In this document: positions 32,961 to 44,372 of the stretch, piece by piece
Numbering within the stretch: the first letter of the stretch is position 1
Layout of the letters: each line of letters opens with the position of its first letter
DNA from: Strigamia acuminata
Taxonomy: Eukaryota; Arthropoda; Chilopoda; Geophilomorpha; Linotaeniidae
Length of the DNA stretch: 64,000 bases
Reading direction: 5' to 3'
Assembly (NCBI GenBank): GCA_949358305.1
Contig: OX442315.1
Span: 3,410,001 to 3,474,000 of the forward strand
The notes under the pieces: model-generated
Database searches by the model: none
What the model was told of the DNA's origin: nothing
Seen by the model: only the letters and a program-made list of their open reading frames with translations
Made by a program: the position numbers and the translations under genes

Positions 32961-34646
32961 CTATATGATTTTCTCCATTATCTTGAAATTGTCAATTGTA
33001 CTTGGACAATCCTGCTTCGTAAGGACAGCTGACTTTGTCATTGGTTGCGATCTTATCTTCACACAGGTCAGATGGTCCTTGAATCTCAATAGGACCTTGT
33101 TAATGTACGACTTTTGATGTAGAACTAACTGTTGTTTGTAGGAATAAAATTCGACTCCCAACAGTTTCTTCGTTTGTCCGAGGATGACCAAGTCAAATTG
33201 CGTCTTGATCATGTTGAGAACTTTCATCGCGTCTTCGTGATATTTGCCAAAAACTACGATATCGTCCACATATACGATCAAATATGCAACATCCCCGTAC
33301 TTGTAGACGCAGTTGCACCAGTTGACATGCTGTAGGCCGAGTTTCAACAAAGTCTCTTCCAGCTCTAAGCCCCATTCACGTCCTGATTGGTGTAGACCAT
33401 ATATCGCTCTTAGAAGTCTGCAGACGTAATTCTCTTTGCCTTCTTGAACGAATCCCTTTGGTTGACGCATGTAAACAACTTTGTGCAACTTCGCATATAG
33501 GTAAGCACACTTGATATCTGCTTGAACGTAAGACCATTTCAGCATGCAGACAAGCAGCGTGAACATAAATCGCACGATAGAGAAGTCGACTACGGGTGAA
33601 AACGTTTCCTCGTACGATTCGCCATACACTTGCGAAAATCCTTGTGCGACGAGTCTCGCTTTATAGCGTGCGATTTCCCCTTTGTCGTTTGGTTTGGTGG
33701 TAAAAATCCATTTACATCCAACAATTTTGGTGTCAGGTGGTGGAGAAACCAGCTCCCAAACTTCACGTTCAAGCATTGTGCCGATTTCTTCGTTCATCGC
33801 TTGGTGCCATTCGCTCTTTTCTGGTAAGCTCGCTATCTCTTCGTATCGAACAGGAATATGGACTTCCGTATGGTTGGCTTCGAGGTTGAAATCGTCCAAG
33901 TCCAACTCAAAATTGTCGGTCGTCGTATTTGACTCCGAAGGCTTCTTCTTCCTTTTATCTTCGAAAAGGTGTTCAGGTACTCGAAGATTGTGCTCGGTAC
34001 AGTAACGCTTTACATCGGGTATCGAGCGCAGCTTGGGCTTGTCGTACCCCTCGATTGTATATTCGATGTCCCTCTGTCCGGTCGGTCTAACCTTCTCTGT
34101 CTTTTTCCAAACAAGTGGTGGTATCGTTTGGACTGGATCCAAGACTGGTTGTCCGAGTGGTGGCAAAATGCCTAGGGGTTTCGCTCCTGTCAAATTAGGT
34201 TGAAGTTGTTCTCCCGGCTGTCTAAACTTCAATTTAAGTGGAAGTAAATTCGGTTTCGGATCTTCTTCCTTCTTCTTTGGCACAGGTGGAGCTAGTGGTG
34301 GCCTCACGTCTTCATCAGAATAGTATTGGCGATCATTGTTATTGTCCAAGTTGTCGTCCAAACTATCGATGTATGTCGTGTATTTCTCCGGTAGGCCCAG
34401 CACGCCTTCAACTCCGCGCCTGCTTTCCACAAACTTGACATTGCTTGTCTCAATGACCTTAGAAAATTCCGGCAACCAAACTCTATATCCCTTCGTAATC
34501 CTGGAATATTCAAGCATAATTCCATGTATGCCTTTGTTGTCAATTTTTCCATCTCAGATTTTCTTCTGAACAAAACATAAAGATCCAAACTTCCTTAAAT
34601 GTCGGAGCGATGGCTTCCGATTATAGTAAAGTTCCATCGGTGTTTT
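32961..34646 (-). pseudogene. Element D integrase end and reverse transcriptase
   Basis: Continues the integrase frame interrupted by E. After a TGA at 34556-34554 the frame is open from 34517: a Copia linker (GYRVWLPEFSKVIE), then RT with CKWIFTTKPNDKGEIARYKA, ADIKCAYLYAKL and the catalytic YVDDIVVF. A shorter open frame at 34588-34304 is not the coding frame; the join to the right-hand half fixes this. The segment ends in a frameshift before RNase H. Confidence 0.85.
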
Positions 34647-35120
34647 TGTAGCAGAGGAGGAGGCGCTTGGCGGTCTGTACGACCGTGTGGAAGCGTGAAT
34701 AACGCAAATGCGCGGCCGAAATGGCGGGCGCGCAACGTCGCCGCTAATGTCGAGCAGAAAAGAGCTGCCGCACGTGGAAAACGTGCTTATCTGCAGCTAA
34801 ACAACAACTAGGCAGTGTAAAAATAACATATATTTAATAAATAAAAGCAAAACTTACAATGTGAATCCATTTGGATGAAAAGCAATGATAAAGCACTGCA
34901 TACGTGCAGGCTGACATCTTGGATTTGTGAAAAGTACAAGTGACACCATCTGGTGTTGGAAAAGGTAAACTTATATAATGCTAAGCTGCGGGCAGCATTA
35001 TGCCCAATGCTAAATAATCAATTAAAGACTAAATAAATATTGGAAGCAGCTTGATGCTGGGAAAAATACTAATAATATCCGTGATAAGTACGGAGCACTA
35101 TTTGGTATCGGAAAACAACA
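34647..35120 (-). repeat. Element E 3' LTR
   Basis: Bounded TGTAGCAGAG...AAACAACA in plus reading. TATATAAG is present on the transcribed strand near 34975, a promoter candidate. Confidence 0.93.
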
Positions 35121-35133
35121 ATTTCCCCCTTCG
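35121..35133 (-). promoter_or_regulatory. Element E polypurine tract
   Basis: Minus-strand CGAAGGGGGAAAT abuts the 3' LTR. Confidence 0.7.
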
Positions 35134-35321
35134 ATGCCAAATAGTAAAAGCTAATCGAACATAAGTGGGGACATCTCAAAATGTAACTTTACATTATACA
35201 ATAAAGGAAAATAAAAGGGCGAACCATCAAGCCGGGTACTGTTAATACAATCGCTACGGAAGCCCGAAAATTCCCACTGGAACTTGATGATCCTCGAAGT
35301 TGGGTAAATAAATAAGGAATG

Positions 35322-38300
35322 TCATGATAAGTTGAAGTTGAAGATCCGGGAGATCAGCAGACGTAGTTGTGTTGAGCTCAACCATTTGGTGAAGATGTCT
35401 GCTACATTCATTGGTCCAGGAATCTTTCTCAGTTCGAATGCACCTGCTGTGTACCATTCCCGAATCCAATGAAACTTCACTCGGATATGTTTCGTCTTAC
35501 TATTCTCCACGTCATTTGAAGTGAATTGGATGGAAGAAAGCGCGTCGGAGAACACTATTGGTTTTGTTGATCGATTCAACATCGGGACGGAACTATAAAC
35601 ATAGTCTAACCAATACAGCTCCCGAACGCACTCAACGAGGGCGACAAATTCCGCTTCCATCGTTGAGCACGCCACGCTGGTTTGTTTTCGACAACTCCAT
35701 CCGATGGGGACATTTCCAATGTATGCAATATATCCGCCGAAACTTAATGACGTGGTAATGTCCGTGGCCCAGGACGCATCAGTATATCCCCAAAGCTGTC
35801 CACTAGTGCAGTTTGAAAGTTCAATGGCATAATCAATGGTATTTCCCACATAGCGAACCACTTGCATTAAAGCTTTGATGTGGGTGTGATCATAGCAGTT
35901 GTTGAACTGGGATAACAGGATAACTGAATATAGAATGTCAGGTCGTGTCCTGGACGCGAGGAAGAGAAGTGAGCCTATCAACGAACGGTATGGAAACTCG
36001 GGCAAATTCTCTTTTGGCCCTTTGACGAGCGTCGTTCCTGGAGTCACGGGCACTTTGATGAGTTTGTCGGGTGTGATCTCGAACTTCTTAAGGATCTTTT
36101 GGATGTATGATTTTTGAGAGATATAGATCCCTTTTGATGTGCGGATGAACTCAACTCCTAAGAGTTTCGAGATGGGACCCAAATTTACAATGTCAAATTT
36201 GGTACTGATGAGAGCGATTAGGTGAGTCAGGATGCCGTCGGTTGCATAGAATAAAACAATGTCGTCGACATAGATAAGCATCACGGCAGAGGTCCCGTAG
36301 ATGTACACGCAGTTGCACCCTGGTAATCTTCGAAAGCCCAAATCACGCAAGGTTTGGTCAAGCTTTTCAAACCATTGTCGCCCCGATTGGTGGAGTCCAT
36401 AGAGCGACCTAATTAATAACCATACGTGATTTGGATTTGAACATGTTGCGCCAGCCGGAATGCGCATGTACACTTTATGTGCAAGATCGCCGTATAGGTA
36501 CGCGCATTTGACGTCCAAATGCGCATCCTTCCATCCTTTAAGGACAACTAACAGGCAGAAAAACAGGCGTATAAGAACGAAGTTGACAACAGGGCTGAAG
36601 ACCTCATCATAGTCTACTCCTAACGTTTGACGAAAGCCCTGTGCCACTAATCTGGCGCGATATCTCGCTGGTTTGCCCTGAGAATCCTCCTTTAGTTTGA
36701 AGAGCCACTTGCATCCCAATATTGTCGTATTTTCCGGTTTTGGGACTTCTTCGTAGACGCCTCTCTTTGCAAAAGTGTCCAACTCCTCATTAATGGCTTC
36801 TTGCCATTTTGTCGCATCCGGAAATCTTACAGCCTCTGCGTAACTTGTGGGATCACGACGACAAAGGTGCACTCTGGGAAGTGGTGGTGGGAGATTCTCT
36901 AATTCATATTCCATATTTCCAAAATAGAATAGTTCGGGATCATACGGAATGTTGTTCATGTGGCAGAATTCCTCAACGTCGCCTCTAGAACGTAGTCGGA
37001 GTCCTGCTTCCGGGAAATAATAAACATCTGTTTTTAATTTGCCAGGTTCCTGCACTTTACGCAGATGTTCTTCTCGTTTCCAGTGTCTGCACTCAGTATC
37101 TCCACCAATGTAACGCCATTTGTAAGCCGTTGCGGCTCCAGTTGGAGGCGGACCATGGTGCGCCGCTTGATGAGCTTGAGGCGCATTGCCACGAGAGCCT
37201 CGACGAGCATTTACAAAACTCGGAGGTGAACCTGGTGGTGTTCCTGGCGGTGTATGACTTGGAGTGTTGCCGGGAGTAATAACTGGACTCGGCACTGGTG
37301 TTATCACTGGAGTAATCAGTGGAGCTCGTATGGGAGATCCCGGAGGTGGAGTGACTGGCGGGGTCCGGTATTGAGCACCTTGCGGAGTTGAATCGTCAGA
37401 ATCATAATCCGTATCATTTTCGTCTTCTGAATCCGAAAATTTGGGCCAATCGGTATACTGCAGACCGTCGTCAAATCTCACTTGTGGTCGTGAAGACCGC
37501 TGCATTTGGCGATTATGCGAGATTGATTGCGTTTGGTCCAAATCTGGTCCCATCCATGGGTCTTGTGGACCGCGGTAATGGTTAGAGCGTCTGTATGATT
37601 GCCGCTCATCAATCTGGACATGGATCGACTCAATGACCTTATTATCCTGTGGATTCCAAACGTGATATCCTCTTGTTGTCGTGGCATATCCGACTAAAAA
37701 GCCCTCCCAAGCTCGAGGGTCTAATTTGTCCCTGCCAGGCGCTGTATGGTGGACCCAGCACTTGGAACCTAATTTCCGAAGGTGTCGGAGTGAAAGGGCA
37801 CGTCGTCGCCATAGGATATAGGGCACCTCATTTTTGAGACGAGAATGAGGGCATCGATTCTTCATATACGAGAATGTCACTGCGAATTCCGCCCAAAGTT
37901 CATTTGGAAGACCAGTTTCATCTAATATGGCACAAGTGTAATCTGCCATTGTGCGGTTTATCCGCTCTGCTGTGCCATTCATAGCGGGACTATGGGGATT
38001 GGTCCTCTGGGCTTGAATTCCAGTTTCCTTCAGATATCTCTCAAATTCATTCGACATGAATTCTCCTCCTCGGTCAGTCCGGATGGCCTTAACCCGTTTG
38101 TTAGTCACTCGCTCTATTCGTGTGACATAATCCTTGAAAAGTCCAAATACTTGGGATTTCTGGGCCATCGGAAATATCCAGGCGTAGCGCGTGGCGTCAT
38201 CTATTATAGTTAGCACGTAACGCGCGCCCCCGTAGGAAGTCGTTCTTGAAGCTCCCCACACGTCCATGTGCAGGAGATCTAAAGCCTTTGTGGAAATTGG

Positions 38301-39224
38301 ATGTTCATCCGGTTTGTGAGAAACACGGGTTGATTTTGCAATTCTGCAATGATTGCAAGAAAGTTCTTTATTTACTTCTGCCGGGGTTACTCCATACACT
38401 TGTTCATTTCCGGCCAGAAGTTTCATAGCATTGGTGTGTAGATGACCCAGTCTGCTGTGCCATATCCCCGTCGCATCCTTTCTGACCGTAGGCGCTGCAA
38501 CCGTCTTTGTGTTGGTTGGCTTTGAATTCGATTTCGGATTTGAGGGAATTGCCTTTAATGTGTCGGCAAAGGACAGGACTTGAGGTAATGTCTTGGTAGG
38601 AATAGGCATGGGAGGTGTCTTGGACTGGGTTGTCTTAACGGGAATAGGCGGAGGAAGTTCATTTGGCAAGGGAGGAAATTCAAGCCGAAAATCAGTAAAG
38701 AGTTCAGGATCTTTTGACTTTTTCCTTGCCTTGGGATACTGGATGAAATCCTCTTCCGCTGTGACTAATGTTCGAGTCGGAGCGGTCGACTGCGCAATAG
38801 GCGCATCCACTGTTGACATCAGTGTTAAAGGTGGGCACAAACCGTCCACATAATAGAGACCGCCCTTTTCTTTGGCTCGAAGCATTGGATGATCGATATC
38901 AGACTTGTAAACGTGAACTCCACCATCCCAAATGTGGATGTGATGTTTGGCTTTGTCCATTTTTGACACGGAAATTAGATTCGCCTCGAATTTTGGCGCG
39001 AACAGCACATCTTGAAGATTTGCAACACATTCTACGTTGTTGATCATCGTGACAATTTGGACTTTGCCCTTGCCGAGAACTTCAGAGTGTCCTTGGCCTA
39101 ATGCAATGTTAAAGGGCACAACCTTGACGAAATCCTGAAACCATGCTTGAACGTGGCACACGTGGTCGGTCGCCCCACAATCCACAATCCATTCATGTGA
39201 CTGTGTAAAGTGAATTGTGGGCAA
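35322..39224 (-). CDS. pol: Element E Copia pol (protease, integrase, RT, RNase H)
   Basis: 1300 uninterrupted codons. Protease WIVDCGATDHVCH near the start, GAG-pre-integrase domain (WHSRLGHLHTNAM, CNHCRIAK), integrase core (LHMDVWGASR, IRTDRGGEFMSNEF, MNGTAERINRT), a long Thr/Pro-repeat linker (ITPVPSPVITPGNTP), RT (CKWLFKLKEDSQGKPARY, LIYVDDIVLF) and RNase H (STMEAEFVALV, KTKHIRVKFHWIREW, ADIFTKW). The listed first codon is TTG: the frame is open for about 60 bp further and is entered from gag by a one-base shift, programmed or mutational. Confidence 0.93.
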   Translation of the reverse strand: MPTIHFTQSHEWIVDCGATDHVCHVQAWFQDFVKVVPFNIALGQGHSEVLGKGKVQIVTMINNVECVANLQDVLFAPKFEANLISVSKMDKAKHHIHIWDGGVHVYKSDIDHPMLRAKEKGGLYYVDGLCPPLTLMSTVDAPIAQSTAPTRTLVTAEEDFIQYPKARKKSKDPELFTDFRLEFPPLPNELPPPIPVKTTQSKTPPMPIPTKTLPQVLSFADTLKAIPSNPKSNSKPTNTKTVAAPTVRKDATGIWHSRLGHLHTNAMKLLAGNEQVYGVTPAEVNKELSCNHCRIAKSTRVSHKPDEHPISTKALDLLHMDVWGASRTTSYGGARYVLTIIDDATRYAWIFPMAQKSQVFGLFKDYVTRIERVTNKRVKAIRTDRGGEFMSNEFERYLKETGIQAQRTNPHSPAMNGTAERINRTMADYTCAILDETGLPNELWAEFAVTFSYMKNRCPHSRLKNEVPYILWRRRALSLRHLRKLGSKCWVHHTAPGRDKLDPRAWEGFLVGYATTTRGYHVWNPQDNKVIESIHVQIDERQSYRRSNHYRGPQDPWMGPDLDQTQSISHNRQMQRSSRPQVRFDDGLQYTDWPKFSDSEDENDTDYDSDDSTPQGAQYRTPPVTPPPGSPIRAPLITPVITPVPSPVITPGNTPSHTPPGTPPGSPPSFVNARRGSRGNAPQAHQAAHHGPPPTGAATAYKWRYIGGDTECRHWKREEHLRKVQEPGKLKTDVYYFPEAGLRLRSRGDVEEFCHMNNIPYDPELFYFGNMEYELENLPPPLPRVHLCRRDPTSYAEAVRFPDATKWQEAINEELDTFAKRGVYEEVPKPENTTILGCKWLFKLKEDSQGKPARYRARLVAQGFRQTLGVDYDEVFSPVVNFVLIRLFFCLLVVLKGWKDAHLDVKCAYLYGDLAHKVYMRIPAGATCSNPNHVWLLIRSLYGLHQSGRQWFEKLDQTLRDLGFRRLPGCNCVYIYGTSAVMLIYVDDIVLFYATDGILTHLIALISTKFDIVNLGPISKLLGVEFIRTSKGIYISQKSYIQKILKKFEITPDKLIKVPVTPGTTLVKGPKENLPEFPYRSLIGSLLFLASRTRPDILYSVILLSQFNNCYDHTHIKALMQVVRYVGNTIDYAIELSNCTSGQLWGYTDASWATDITTSLSFGGYIAYIGNVPIGWSCRKQTSVACSTMEAEFVALVECVRELYWLDYVYSSVPMLNRSTKPIVFSDALSSIQFTSNDVENSKTKHIRVKFHWIREWYTAGAFELRKIPGPMNVADIFTKWLSSTQLRLLISRIFNFNLS

Positions 39225-40120
39225 CTGTATGGCTTGCGGAGCACTGGCGAGTTCTTGTTGCGTTTACGGCTGGAACTCCTCGGCTTCCTTTGAAGTGATG
39301 CCGTCGGTTGATTTTTGTCATCTCGGCGAGGTGGTAATGGGCATTTGTTAGCATAATGTCCATATTCCTGGCAATTGAAGCATTGCACCGAAGATAACTG
39401 TCTAGGGGGTCGAGATCGGTTTCTTCCACGCTGTTTTTCACCAGCGTAGGCACGTGATGATTTCGAACTGTCCAAATCGCGCGAGTCCATTGCTTTGAGT
39501 CGCATGTGTTCCGCAAGTAATTGCTCAGACACTCTCTTTGGCGTAAATTCACCGTTGGGCAAATGATATGTTGTGAATGAAATCTGTGAATATTCACGAG
39601 GCAATAAGTCCAAGTATTGGTAAGCATGGTGATCAGGCGAAGTTATCTCTCCGATGTCCTTCATTTGGCGGACATGGTAGTCTACGCGACTTAGGAAATC
39701 AGCCATGTCTTCGCCTTGTTCCAGGCGCAAATTCAGAAATTCACGGCGCATGGCTGCCTGTCGCGCACGTGATGATGGCGCGTAAATATTGGCTAAAATG
39801 TCCCAAGCCTCTTTAGGGGTCTTGCAGTCATCTAGCGCAGACTTTTTAGCCTCGCTCACGGAACAATATATGAGGCCTAACGCTTTGGCTTTACGACGCT
39901 TGTATTTCTTTTTCTCTTTATCTCCGGCAGTTTTTAAGAATTCTTCTTCTTCTTCTTCCGTCACGTGGTCCCATAATTCCTCGCTTCTCAGCACCATGCG
40001 CATTGAGCGCTGCCAAAGTTCGTAGTTTCCTACGCTGAGAATTGGGAGACGTCCGGAATTGCCATCTGCGGATTTCGACATAATGACGTGAAGACGGCGA
40101 AATGATTCGTAATGAAGCAC
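39098..40120 (-). CDS. gag: Element E Copia gag
   Basis: Begins near the 5' leader, with an in-frame ATG at about 40081 (MSKSADGNSG) as the more typical start. It has the Copia gag layout: YELWQRSMRMVL, DDCKTPKEAWDIL, RRNFLNLRLEQGE-like helices, then a zinc knuckle CFNCQEYGHYANKCP. The last 40 or so codons read out of frame through the protease start, so the functional gag ends about 39290-39225. It forms particles and packages RNA. Confidence 0.88.
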   Translation of the reverse strand: MLHYESFRRLHVIMSKSADGNSGRLPILSVGNYELWQRSMRMVLRSEELWDHVTEEEEEEFLKTAGDKEKKKYKRRKAKALGLIYCSVSEAKKSALDDCKTPKEAWDILANIYAPSSRARQAAMRREFLNLRLEQGEDMADFLSRVDYHVRQMKDIGEITSPDHHAYQYLDLLPREYSQISFTTYHLPNGEFTPKRVSEQLLAEHMRLKAMDSRDLDSSKSSRAYAGEKQRGRNRSRPPRQLSSVQCFNCQEYGHYANKCPLPPRRDDKNQPTASLQRKPRSSSRKRNKNSPVLRKPYSCPQFTLHSHMNGLWIVGRPTTCATFKHGFRISSRLCPLTLH

Positions 40121-40961
40121 ACTGAACTAGGAATGGTACGTTTGAAGCACACGATGATTCCGGAGCACAACACTTCACAACACTTCACAATCCCACGTGG
40201 TTCTAAGCGGATAACCAGAAGGGGAGTCAATTCTAAGATTGACTGACAACCTGTGATTAGTGTCCCCCTAGCGTCCTTTGCGACCGCCTGGGGTCTCGGG
40301 AATGCTAGGTGGCGCAGGGCTCAGCCTAATCACAGAATACAATGACACTTGCCCGGATTCGAGCGTAGGGTGCCAAGGATTCTAATAAACCCACTCCAAA
40401 ATCCCCCTTAATGCTAACAATAATTAAATCGACAAGAAGGCGAAATAGGTGAGTCAATTGCGGTTGCAATTCACGTGCAAATGAAGGCACGGCGCAGCTT
40501 TCTCGAAAAGCTGGTGAAAACGCTGATTCGAACGTTAATGCTCGAACCCTTCTCGAAAAATTCGAGGCTCTTCTTCCACTTGAATAGATCGGCGTATAAC
40601 GACCGTTCACCGGGGAACTAAGCCGCGAATAACTTGTATTCGATTCTAGTGGTAACTGCCGCAACTCGCTAAGCAGTGACGAGAATCGCATTTGACGTGA
40701 AATCTGAAAATAAATAAATTTTCGTCGCGGAATTTGCGAAACCCGCACAATTCCGGACTAAAACAGGTTAACAATGATGCTATACACGACGTTCGTCGCT
40801 TGGAACGTCGGTGATACGTCGGCGAACGCGAATCGAGACGGAAATCGACGATAGCTGAAAATAGACAAATTTCGGCGCAAAAATCGCGAATTTTGCGAAA
40901 ATTACGTCGAATATTAGACAAATAATGGCCGGTTAGGTGGCAACCATCCTCTGCTACCACT
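40121..40961 (-). other. Element E leader
   Basis: About 840 bp between the 5' LTR and gag. Small ORFs here show no recognised motif. The primer site occupies the LTR-proximal end. Confidence 0.6.
40949..40959 (-). promoter_or_regulatory. Element E primer-binding site (initiator tRNA-Met 3' end)
   Basis: Minus-strand TGGTAGCAGAG starts 2 nt after the 5' LTR and complements the CCA end plus acceptor strand of eukaryotic initiator tRNA-Met. Confidence 0.75.
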
Positions 40962-41435
40962 TGTAGCAGAGGAGGAGGCGCTTGGCGGTCTGTACGACCG
41001 TGTGGAAGCGTGAATAACGCAAATGCGCGGCCGAAATGGCGGGCGCGCAACGTCGCCGCTAATGTCGAGCAGAAAAAAGCTGCCGCACGTGGAAAACGTG
41101 CTTATCTGCAGCTAAACAACAACTAGGCAGTGTAAAAATAACATATATTTAATAAATAAAAGCAAAACTTACAATGTGAATCCATTTGGATGAAAAGCAA
41201 TGATAAAGCACTGCATACGTGCAGGCTGACATCTTGGATTTGTGAAAAGTACAAGTGACACCATCTGGTGTTGGAAAAGGTAAACTTATATAATGCTAAG
41301 CTGCGGGCAGCATTATGCCCAATGCTAAATAATCAATTAAAGACTAAATAAATATTGGAAACAGCTTGATGCTGGGAAAAATACTAATAATATCCGTGAT
41401 AAGTACGGAGCACTATTTGGTATCGGAAAACAACA
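40962..41435 (-). repeat. Element E 5' LTR
   Basis: Second 474-bp LTR copy; two substitutions from the other copy by eye. Confidence 0.93.
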
Positions 41436-43555
41436 GTTTTGTCAGATTTCAACTTCGCAATCCGGTTTCTGAGGTAATTAAATGTAAGGATCGCTTCACC
41501 CCAAAAGCGATGTTCCAATCCCGCATCGTAGACTAGTGCACGCATGCCGTTCGCCAAAGTCTGATTTAGCCTCTCAGAAACGCCGTTCTGGGGCGGAGTG
41601 TATGCATTTGTCCTTTCGTGGGCAATCCCCAGCCCTTCGAGATATTCTCCAAACTTGTTGGAGCAAAACTCCATATTATTATCCGTTCGAATCGCTAGAA
41701 CCGATTTTCCTAGTAATCGCTCGATTCGCGTAACGTGTTTCTGGAATATCTCGAACACTTCGTCCTTTTTCTTCATCAGATAGACGGCTGAATAACGGGA
41801 ATAGTCGTCCGTAATGGTGAGAAAGTATTTGTTTCCGGAAAGTGTTGGTGTGCTAAATGCTCCACATACATCCATGTGTAGAAGCTCTAGCGGTTGCTTC
41901 GATCTGATCCCCGGTATCGACTTGTGCGAAACTGACTTCTTCTTTGCCAAGTCGCACACATCGCATTGTGTGATTGGCACATCCAAGATGGGCAACCCAA
42001 TTACCGCGTCTCCCTTGCTCATCGCCTGCACGCTTGGAAAGTGGATGTGTCCCAATCTCTCGTACCAAAGCCTTGCTTCTTCCGGGTTGGATGCGTTTTT
42101 AGTCGAAATTGTCGGTTCTTGCTTGTTCTGCTCGCCAATGTTGGCTTTCCTGTTGATATCCCTTTGTTTCAACTTCTCAAAGTCGGGCTTTTGGTCGCTT
42201 AACTTAATGTAGTAGAGTCTGTCCTTTTTAATTCCCTCCATCAGCTGCCTCTTCCACTGAGGATCGTAAATTTTGACTAAACCTGAACCGACCGCGACCT
42301 TGCATCTTGCTTCATCGATGCACGGTCCCGACAATAAGTTTCTTCTCAAATCCGGCGCGTAATACACTTTCTTCAATGTGATCGGGATTGTGTCGTTTCC
42401 AACTAAACACATTACGCAGACGTCTCCAACGCCTTGAATTTGAATCAGGGTCTTCTTGTCGGCCTGACTTATTGTCCCACTCGTTTCTTTAAAGTTGTAG
42501 AATTGAGTTCTGTCCTTGCAGAAATGTCCAGTGGCCCCGGTGTCGTAGATCCAACAGTTGTTGGCTGCACTGCACTGCAACATTTCCTCGTCACTCAATT
42601 CAGTGAGAAATCCGACATCTAGCATGTTAGTGTCTAACTCCTCCGCTGTGTTTGTGTTCATATTGTTGTTTGGCGCCAATTGCAATTGCACAGTGCAATC
42701 CTTGGCCCAATGTCCGAGCTGGTTACAACGGAAACACGGCCCCCGTCCCGTTGACCCGGTGCTGTTTCCTCTGAAGTTTCCTCTTGTATTTCTTCCGCCT
42801 CGGTAATTCGATTTGCCGCCCTTTTGTCCGCCTGAATATCCTCGATTGTTTTGGCTGTAGTTCCCTTGTTGTTGGGATTTCTGGGAGTTGTCGCTGTTCT
42901 TGGCGTTGGGGTTGCTCGGGCCTGTAGCAAAGGCATCTGTGATTGGTCCCTGACCAGAATCTCTTCGCTGCTGCGCAAGTCTCCCTTCCTCGGCGACTAA
43001 CTCCGCTTCCACCTTTTCTAGTGTGAAATTGATATCCTCCCATCGGTAAATGGCCTGGACAATCGATTGGTACTCTGCAGGCAGGTATCGAATTAGCTGA
43101 AAAGCTTGATATAAGTCCTCCAATTTGTGTTTAACGTCGGCTAGTTTCTTTGCGGCATTCCGTATCTTTGCTGCGAAGACACCGATCGTTTCCGTCGTTG
43201 GGTCGTATTTTAAACTGAAGAATTCGTCCAACAAACGAATTATCCTCGCTCTCGACACTGGTTCGAAATTGGCTTTTAGTGTGTTCCAGGCCTTCTTGGC
43301 GTCGTCGACTCCGCTGAGCAATTCGTGATACTGCTCCTCTATCGAATAATAAATCAAGCTGAAAGCTCTTCCTTGTCGTAGCTTGAAGTCCGAGCGGTCG
43401 CGCCAAGATGCTCCAGGTGCCAAAGCCTCCTCCGTCCCGTCTGTGAATGCCCAGCATCCGTGGTGCACTAAAAGCACTTTGATCTGCTGTTTCCAGCTTT
43501 CATAGTTGGTCCTGTTCAGCAGTGTAATCTTCCTTTCTGGTTTGTCCGTATCCAT
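41436..43555 (-). pseudogene. Element D Copia gag-protease-integrase, truncated by E
   Basis: About 706 codons. Gag starts MDTDKPERKITLLNR with the Copia YESWKQQIKVLL motif, a zinc knuckle CFRCNQLGHWAKDC, protease WIYDTGATGHFC, pre-integrase LWYERLGHIHFPSV with CDVCDLAKKK, and integrase core LLHMDVCGAF, AIRTDNNMEFCSNKF, NGVSERLNQTLANG. The frame is intact until E's target duplication at 41440-41436, then runs into the E LTR. Discounting E, it continues in frame into 34641 on the left. Confidence 0.88.
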
Positions 43556-44372
43556 TTCGAATTAAGTGTCCGCCACTTGTTAAACACTGAATATACACAC
43601 TGATTTCCCCAAAAACACTTTCTGTACTGGTTAATCGCAACAAGGTGCAGTGTTGCGATGTTAGTTCGCTCTTATGCTATGTTAGTAAGTATCCTGACAC
43701 AAAGCTAAGCTAGTAATAACATAAAGTTCAAAATATTCGAAATAAACACGATAATTGTTCATAAATGGCGTCTTCGTCTCGGAAATTTTCCCTCGTTTCT
43801 CCAATTTGTTCCTGCTTCTTTCTCGTTCACACTTCACGTGTGGTTGGCGAGAATTACCGTCCCTGTGGAGTTCTCGTAGAAACGTGGAGATTTTCAAACA
43901 ATGATGTTCCTCGGAAATAAAACCAATTTGTCCAGTAATTTCCGGCTCCTCTCGATTCGTTTTGAAATCCCTTTGGTCCGTTCTAGTTCCACTGGATTCC
44001 CGTTCACACTTCCCGTGTGGTTGATGGGAATCTATCACCGTCGTCGCCACGTCTTTCACCCGAAAATAACGCCACGTCGACGATGCGTATCGCGCCTCGC
44101 AATACGGGAAAATCGTCCAAAAAACGGAAAAATAAACTCGTAAATAAATAGTTTGATACAGTTCGAACCCGATTAATGTTCCTGTGTGGTTGGATGTCTA
44201 GTTGTGGCTTCCAAAACCGCTGATTCTCGGCACAAACACAAGATGACATTCTCCTCCATGGGCGCCGCCATCTTGGATTTGGAGGAAAAACTTCACTGCT
44301 GACCTCCAAATGATGGAAAAACTTCCAAAATCACTCCAAACGTTTTTCCAACGTTATATTGGCCCATAACCT
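43556..44372 (-). other. Element D leader
   Basis: About 800 bp of untranslated leader. A short repeat, TTCACACTTCACGTGTGGTTG and a one-base variant, occurs at about 43823 and 44001. No gene is supported. Confidence 0.6.
44361..44371 (-). promoter_or_regulatory. Element D primer-binding site (initiator tRNA-Met anticodon region)
   Basis: Minus-strand GGTTATGGGCC begins one base after the 5' LTR. It complements the anticodon stem-loop of initiator tRNA-Met (GGCCCATAACC), the internal priming mode described for Drosophila copia, rather than the tRNA 3' end. Confidence 0.75.

Larger units (their letters stand above)
34647..41435 (-). mobile_element. Copia element E (innermost)
   Basis: 474-bp LTRs (34647-35120, 40962-41435) differing at two positions, with the 5-bp duplication GTTTT (34642-34646, 41436-41440) inside the integrase region of D. 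Gag and pol are both open, offset by one base at their join. It is the youngest insertion by nesting. Confidence 0.93.

Noticed and set aside
34304-34588. Separate or frameshifted integrase fragment of element D
   Set aside because: Counting the frame across the E insertion shows the coding frame is the one of 34517, with a single TGA at 34556-34554. The 34588 frame is a shadow.
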